The notes beneath the pieces were generated by a model. That model worked only from the letters and a program-made list of their open reading frames with translations, ran no database searches and had not been told where the DNA came from. A DNA stretch of 19,258 nucleotides from JAVBOW01 sp031550125. Lineage in GTDB: Bacteria > Bacteroidota > Bacteroidia > Bacteroidales > Rikenellaceae. The DNA lies in the NCBI GenBank assembly GCA_031550125.1, contig JAVBOW010000032.1:1-19258 (forward strand), given 5' to 3'. How positions within the stretch are numbered: position 1 is the first letter of the stretch; the number at the start of each line of letters is the position of its first letter. A program made the translations under genes and the position numbers. Of the stretch, positions 15,984 to 19,258 are shown in pieces.

Positions 15984-16298
15984 TTAAGCCGTTACGATGT
16001 CGTTTATCTCTATCTGGGAAAGATACTGGCGATGGCCGTTCTTAACCTGATAGCCCTTCCTGCGTTTTTTCTTGAAGACGATGACTTTGTCGTCTTTAAG
16101 ATGTTTGAGGATGGTTGCTTTTACCGAGGCGCCTTTAACTACAGGTGCGCCCACCTTAACCTGACCGTCGTTGTCCAGAAGCAGTACCTGATCGAAGCTC
16201 AGCGAGGAACCTTCATCCCCCGCAAGACGGTGAACATAGAGCTTGCGACCCTTCTCAACTTTAAATTGTTGACCTGCGATTTCTACGATTACGTACAT
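15984..16298 (-). CDS. rplU: 50S ribosomal protein L21
   Basis: This full-length 104-residue L21 is a 23S rRNA-binding protein of the large subunit. It begins MYVIVEIAGQQFKVEKG and carries the family segment KVIVFKKKRRKGYQVKNGHR (residues 71-90). It is the first gene of the rplU-rpmA operon. The predicted leader from its promoter is only about 25 bases, so there is no room for a long regulatory leader RNA. Confidence 0.98.
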   Translation of the reverse strand: MYVIVEIAGQQFKVEKGRKLYVHRLAGDEGSSLSFDQVLLLDNDGQVKVGAPVVKGASVKATILKHLKDDKVIVFKKKRRKGYQVKNGHRQYLSQIEINDIVTA

Positions 16299-16329
16299 TA
16301 ATAAATGTTTGTTATGTAAATTCGAACCG

Positions 16330-16360
16330 CAAAGATATGTAAATTATAACAACAAAACAA
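16330..16360 (-). promoter_or_regulatory. Bacteroidetes-type promoter of rplU-rpmA
   Basis: On the minus strand, TTG (16360-16358) is followed after 20 bases by TATCTTTG (16337-16330), an exact TAnnTTTG match. The surrounding 16299-16442 spacer is strongly A/T-rich and is shared with the divergent DUF4286 operon. Confidence 0.7.
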
Positions 16361-16420
16361 TCATGCTGTATTATTTTGCGCCGATTTGACGGTAAAATTT
16401 TTCAAATACGATAATTTCAT

Positions 16421-16428
16421 TACCTTAG
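16421..16428 (+). promoter_or_regulatory. Possible -7 box for the DUF4286-GH31-cysQ operon
   Basis: TACCTTAG matches TAnnTTTG except for one base. It lies only 14 bases before the ATG at 16443, which would give a very short leader. No convincing -33 box is present at the right distance. Confidence 0.25.
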
Positions 16429-16442
16429 TATAAAATTTAAAG

Positions 16443-16748
16443 ATGTACAGGCTCAACGTATCATTTGCGGTGGAACCGCATGCGCAGCAGCGGTGGCTCG
16501 ATTTCATGAGGGGTACTTTTCTTCCCCGCATAGGGGATCGCGGCTACGGACGCGCGACGTTCAGCCGGGTGATATCGGCGGACGCGGCGGATCATTTCAC
16601 CTATTCGCTGTTGGTGGAACTCGATTCGATGTCGCAATGGAGCGAGTTTACCGGTCCCGTGTGGGAGGCGGAGTATGCGGCGGTGGCCGTACCCGTGTTT
16701 GCCGATGCCGTACTCTGGTTTATAACTTTGATGAAAACAGTTGAATGA
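16443..16748 (+). CDS. DUF4286 family protein
   Basis: This 101-residue soluble protein of unknown function resembles the DUF4286 family, common in Bacteroidetes. It begins MYRLNVSFAVEPHAQQRWLD, followed by a WxxFMRGTFLPRI-like segment and a ferredoxin-like alternation of strands and helices: MYRLNVSF strand, helix to residue 32, and FTYSLLVELDSMSQW as a further strand and helix. There is no signal peptide or membrane segment. It is divergent from rplU. The GH31-like gene starts four bases after its stop, so the two are translationally coupled. Small dimeric alpha/beta-barrel proteins of this kind sometimes bind ligands, but no function should be assumed. Confidence 0.82.
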   Translation: MYRLNVSFAVEPHAQQRWLDFMRGTFLPRIGDRGYGRATFSRVISADAADHFTYSLLVELDSMSQWSEFTGPVWEAEYAAVAVPVFADAVLWFITLMKTVE

Positions 16749-16752
16749 TCCG

Positions 16753-18273
16753 ATGAACAAAACAATATTGTCCATAGCGTTGCTGCTGTCCGCATTTGCC
16801 GCCGCAGGCCAGCAAACCTCGCGCATAGAGGTTGAAAAGGGCGAAAAGTGGTGGGGCGTCTTTGCCGGCGGAGGGCCGGGGCAACCTTTTGCGGAACCTT
16901 TCTCCGTCAGCACCGCCGATGCGGGTCGCTCGCCCATGATGGTATCTTCGCTGGGGCGCTATGTATGGAGCGACGAGGCTATGGAGGTGACTTTCGACGG
17001 CAAGGCGTTCACCGTCAAAACGGCTACGGAAAAGGTGGAAGCCCGTAAAGGCGGCAGGACGCTGCGCGAAGCCTATCTGGTGTGCCGCCACAGGCATTGC
17101 CCTCCGTCCGGCGCTACGGCTCCAGGTATGCCGCAGCGCTCGTCCATATTTTACGAGACCGCGGCGGAGTTCGGTTCGCTGCACAGCGCCGGCGACATAA
17201 CCGCCTATGCGTCCAGGCTTATAAAAGAGGGTTTTCCCGCGGGGGTGATGGTACTGTCCGAGGGGTGGCGCGGCAACGATATAATATATGACTTCGACCA
17301 CGATTACTATCCCGATCCCAAGGCTTTCGTTGACCGGATGCATGACCTGGGTTTCAAAGTAGTGCTTACGGTCACTCCGTTGGGCGAGGCGTCCGGGCGT
17401 TTCCTGGGCGCGGCCCTGCGCGGAGGGATGCTGCTCGGCGGCGTCGACGGCAAACCGTTGAGGGTCGACGGCGGCGATGGAACGCATGTCTGCCTCGACG
17501 TGACCCGCAGGGAGGTGGCTACGCAGGTTGAGGGTTTCCTCGGTTTCCTGCAACGCCAATATGGTGTGGACGGTTTCAGGCTCGACTGCTCGGCCGTCCT
17601 GCCGTGCATAGCCGATCCGCGTCAAAGGGCCGGCTACCTCGGGGCGTGGCTGGCGCTGGGGTGCGACGCAGATATGTGCCAGTGGGTCCCGGGTGACGGA
17701 TGTCCGAATCCGACGCGCATGACCGGGCTGTACGAGGGACAGGTTACGGGTTGGGAATCGCTCGCCGCCTCGGCCGGAGACGTGCTGTCTGCCGAATTGG
17801 CCGGATGTTCAGGCATAATGCCCCTGTGGGGGGCCGTTGCCGGCGGCGGGGACGAACTTGCGGCACGCACATTGCAGTTTGCCGGTATGCTGCCCGCTTC
17901 CACGGTGCCTTTCGCGCCCTGGAGGGTTTCCTCCGCGGAGCTTTACGGCCAGGTGTTGGGAGCGCTTAAATGCAGGGCTTCCATCGGGGCCTATATTGAT
18001 GAGCTGATGGCTGAATCGGCCCGTACGGCCGAGCCTATGGTCCGTCATATGGAGTATATGTTTCCCCGCAGCGGCTTCTCCGACTGCAACGATCAATTCA
18101 TGATCGGAAGCCGCTATCTGGTGGCTCCCGTGCTGGCGCCGGGAGACGAACGTATGGTGCGCCTGCCGAGGGGCGTATGGGTCGACGCCCACGGAAAACG
18201 TTACCGCGGCCCGTTGGTGATCTCCGCGCGTACTTCAGGCGGAGAACCGCTATGGTTTGAACTTTCAAAATAG
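16753..18273 (+). CDS. Secreted short GH31-like glycosidase with altered acid/base position
   Basis: This 506-residue protein has a signal peptide (residues 1-19, cleavage near AAAG-QQ), so it should act outside the cytoplasm. The TIM barrel of GH31 alpha-glycosidases is recognisable from about residue 145: GFPAGVMVLSEGW (160-172), YYPDPKAFVDRMHDLGFKVV (185-204), then VDGFRLDCS (272-280) with Asp278 as the likely nucleophile. The next landmark, normally W-x-GD followed by W/F-E-S-L with the acid/base Asp, reads YEGQVTGWESLAAS, putting Gln330 at that site. The C-terminal region (DQFMIGSRYLVAPVL) is typical of the family. It is much shorter than most GH31 enzymes (650-900), with a reduced N-terminal beta domain. 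The ATG at 16753 is preferred to the in-frame TTG at 16741. It is coupled to the DUF4286 gene upstream and lies six bases before cysQ. The substrate is unknown. Confidence 0.83.
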   Translation: MNKTILSIALLLSAFAAAGQQTSRIEVEKGEKWWGVFAGGGPGQPFAEPFSVSTADAGRSPMMVSSLGRYVWSDEAMEVTFDGKAFTVKTATEKVEARKGGRTLREAYLVCRHRHCPPSGATAPGMPQRSSIFYETAAEFGSLHSAGDITAYASRLIKEGFPAGVMVLSEGWRGNDIIYDFDHDYYPDPKAFVDRMHDLGFKVVLTVTPLGEASGRFLGAALRGGMLLGGVDGKPLRVDGGDGTHVCLDVTRREVATQVEGFLGFLQRQYGVDGFRLDCSAVLPCIADPRQRAGYLGAWLALGCDADMCQWVPGDGCPNPTRMTGLYEGQVTGWESLAASAGDVLSAELAGCSGIMPLWGAVAGGGDELAARTLQFAGMLPASTVPFAPWRVSSAELYGQVLGALKCRASIGAYIDELMAESARTAEPMVRHMEYMFPRSGFSDCNDQFMIGSRYLVAPVLAPGDERMVRLPRGVWVDAHGKRYRGPLVISARTSGGEPLWFELSK

Positions 18274-18279
18274 GAAGTT

Positions 18280-19131
18280 ATGGCTGAACTTACTGTTGAA
18301 CAACGCGATTACCTGTTGCCTAAAGCGTTCAATGCGGCGCTGAGGGCCGGCGCGGCGATACTGGATATATACGGCAACGGAAACGACTACAATGTCGACC
18401 TCAAATCCGACATGACGCCCATAACCGAGGCCGACCGTCGCGCGCACGAAGTGATAAAGTCGTACCTTGGACACACGCACATCCCCCTGCTGAGCGAGGA
18501 GGGCCGCGAGATGCTTTATAACGAGCGTAGCGGGTGGGATCTCTTCTGGATGGTCGATCCGTTGGACGGGACTAAGGAGTTCCTGAAAGGCAACGGTGAA
18601 TTTACGGTCAACATAGCCTTAATGGTAGACAACCGTCCCGCCATCGGTGTGGTTTATGTACCTTATATAAAACGCATGTATTTTTGCGACAACCAATCGG
18701 GGTCTTTCCTCAGGGAGGGTGTGGCGGCAGACGCCGACGCGGAATACGGCATGGCGGACATAATGCCCGGGGCCATACGCCTGGGAGGCGGCTGTCGCCA
18801 GCTCGGCCGCCCGCTGCGCATAGCTGTCAGCCGTTCGCACAATACGCCCGAGACGGCAGCCATAGTGGCCTCCCTGTGCGAAAAGCATCCCGGAGCCGAG
18901 GTGGTGGAGCAGGGCAGCTCCTATAAATTCTGTATGCTCGCCGACGGCCAGGTGGACTATTACGCCCGCCTGACGAACACCTACGAGTGGGATACCGCGG
19001 CGGGAGAGCTGATCCTCGAGGGCGCAGGAGGACGCACGGCGACGATGGACGGCGGAGCGAGGCTCGAATATAACAAGGAGAGCCTTCTTAATCCCCATTT
19101 CTTCTGCCGTTCCGCCGATTGCCCCATCTGA
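18280..19131 (+). CDS. cysQ: 3'(2'),5'-bisphosphate nucleotidase CysQ
   Basis: This 283-residue cytoplasmic phosphatase of the inositol monophosphatase superfamily should hydrolyse 3'-phosphoadenosine 5'-phosphate (PAP) to AMP, clearing the by-product of sulfate activation and sulfonation. Metal ligands are visible: Glu73/Glu74 in LLSEEGRE, Asp93 and Asp96 in VDPLDGTKEF (92-101), and Asp238 in YEWDTAAGE. The usual CysQ segment GNGEFTVNIAL follows the second motif. An insert of about 20 residues (150-172, DADAEYG to GGGCRQ) lies between strands. It starts six bases after the GH31-like stop, so it is in the same operon. In many Bacteroidetes cysQ is followed by sulfate transport and activation genes, which may lie beyond the window. 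Confidence 0.94.
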   Translation: MAELTVEQRDYLLPKAFNAALRAGAAILDIYGNGNDYNVDLKSDMTPITEADRRAHEVIKSYLGHTHIPLLSEEGREMLYNERSGWDLFWMVDPLDGTKEFLKGNGEFTVNIALMVDNRPAIGVVYVPYIKRMYFCDNQSGSFLREGVAADADAEYGMADIMPGAIRLGGGCRQLGRPLRIAVSRSHNTPETAAIVASLCEKHPGAEVVEQGSSYKFCMLADGQVDYYARLTNTYEWDTAAGELILEGAGGRTATMDGGARLEYNKESLLNPHFFCRSADCPI

Positions 19132-19174
19132 GGCGCGCAATATCCGGTATCCTACCGCGTGACACAACTGGCGG

Positions 19175-19201
19175 GCCGGGCGGAAAAGACCGCCCCCAGG
19201 C
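19175..19201 (+). terminator. GC-rich hairpin after cysQ, terminator or attenuator-like
   Basis: GGGCGG (19178-19183) pairs with CCGCCC (19190-19195) around an AAAAGA loop, and GCC (19175-19177) can add pairs with GGC (19199-19201) across a three-base bulge. Alternatively CCGCC (19190-19194) pairs with GGCGG (19199-19203) around CCCA, followed by GTGTTTT. The two pairings exclude each other. The T tail is short, so strength is uncertain. Confidence 0.4.
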
Positions 19202-19249
19202 GGGTGTTTTCGAAACGAAAAAACAATTGGTGTTTTATAACACGAAAGG

Positions 19250-19258
19250 ATGGAAACA
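19250..19258 (+). CDS. Possible start of a further gene, cut by the window end
   Basis: ATGGAAACA at the edge could be the first three codons (Met-Glu-Thr) of another gene, with GAAAGG directly before it. The ribosome site is too close to the ATG to be convincing, and three codons cannot identify a product. A sulfate-assimilation or transport gene would fit the neighbour cysQ, but this is only a guess from gene order known in the group. Confidence 0.25.

Noticed and set aside
1..19258. Mobile element, CRISPR array, tRNA or rRNA
   Set aside because: I found no transposase or integrase frame, no regularly spaced repeats, no long terminal inverted repeats and no tRNA-like fold in the spacers.

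Overview
The window looks like chromosomal DNA of a GC-rich gut Bacteroidales, most plausibly Alistipes or another Rikenellaceae. This is an inference. It rests on exact Bacteroidetes-type promoter boxes (TAnnTTTG, two of them with a TTG-type -33 box 20 bases upstream), weak use of Shine-Dalgarno sites, a DUF4286 protein, a DcaP-like porin, many secreted carbohydrate-active enzymes, and a glutamate decarboxylase operon, which is known in this group. I saw no mobile element, CRISPR array, tRNA or rRNA.

Layout: 1-188 is a C-rich non-coding end. 189-2615 (-) is a secreted serine-type sulfatase. 2805-7965 (-) is a tight four-gene operon, in transcription order gadB (glutamate decarboxylase), gadC (glutamate/GABA antiporter), a DcaP-like outer-membrane porin, and a secreted glutaminase. 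7966-8292 is the control region between gadB and a divergent MdtD-like MFS drug exporter (8293-9693, +). 9960-14085 (+) holds two adjacent secreted glycosidases, a GH67 alpha-glucuronidase and a GH115-like protein. 14199-15551 (-) is a secreted GH28 enzyme with its own promoter. An 18-bp hairpin terminator separates it from rplU-rpmA (15709-16298, -). Divergent from rplU, 16443-19131 (+) carries a DUF4286 protein, a short secreted GH31-like enzyme and CysQ. A structured spacer and possibly the first codons of another gene close the window.

How the genes work together: the gad operon could form one glutamine-to-GABA acid-resistance route across the envelope. The porin would admit amino acid, periplasmic glutaminase would make glutamate and ammonia, GadC would bring glutamate in and send GABA out, and GadB would consume a cytoplasmic proton. 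The GH67 and GH115-like pair fits removal of (4-O-methyl)glucuronic acid side chains from xylan-type glycans. No SusC/SusD pair is present, so this is not a complete polysaccharide utilisation locus.

The most unusual signal is that three of the hydrolases keep their family fold signatures but lack residues expected in the active site. The GH31-like protein has Gln where the acid/base Asp is expected, the GH28 protein has Asn in place of the active-site His, and the GH115-like protein has lost several conserved acidic positions. The other point of interest is the placing of a porin and an exported glutaminase inside the gad operon.
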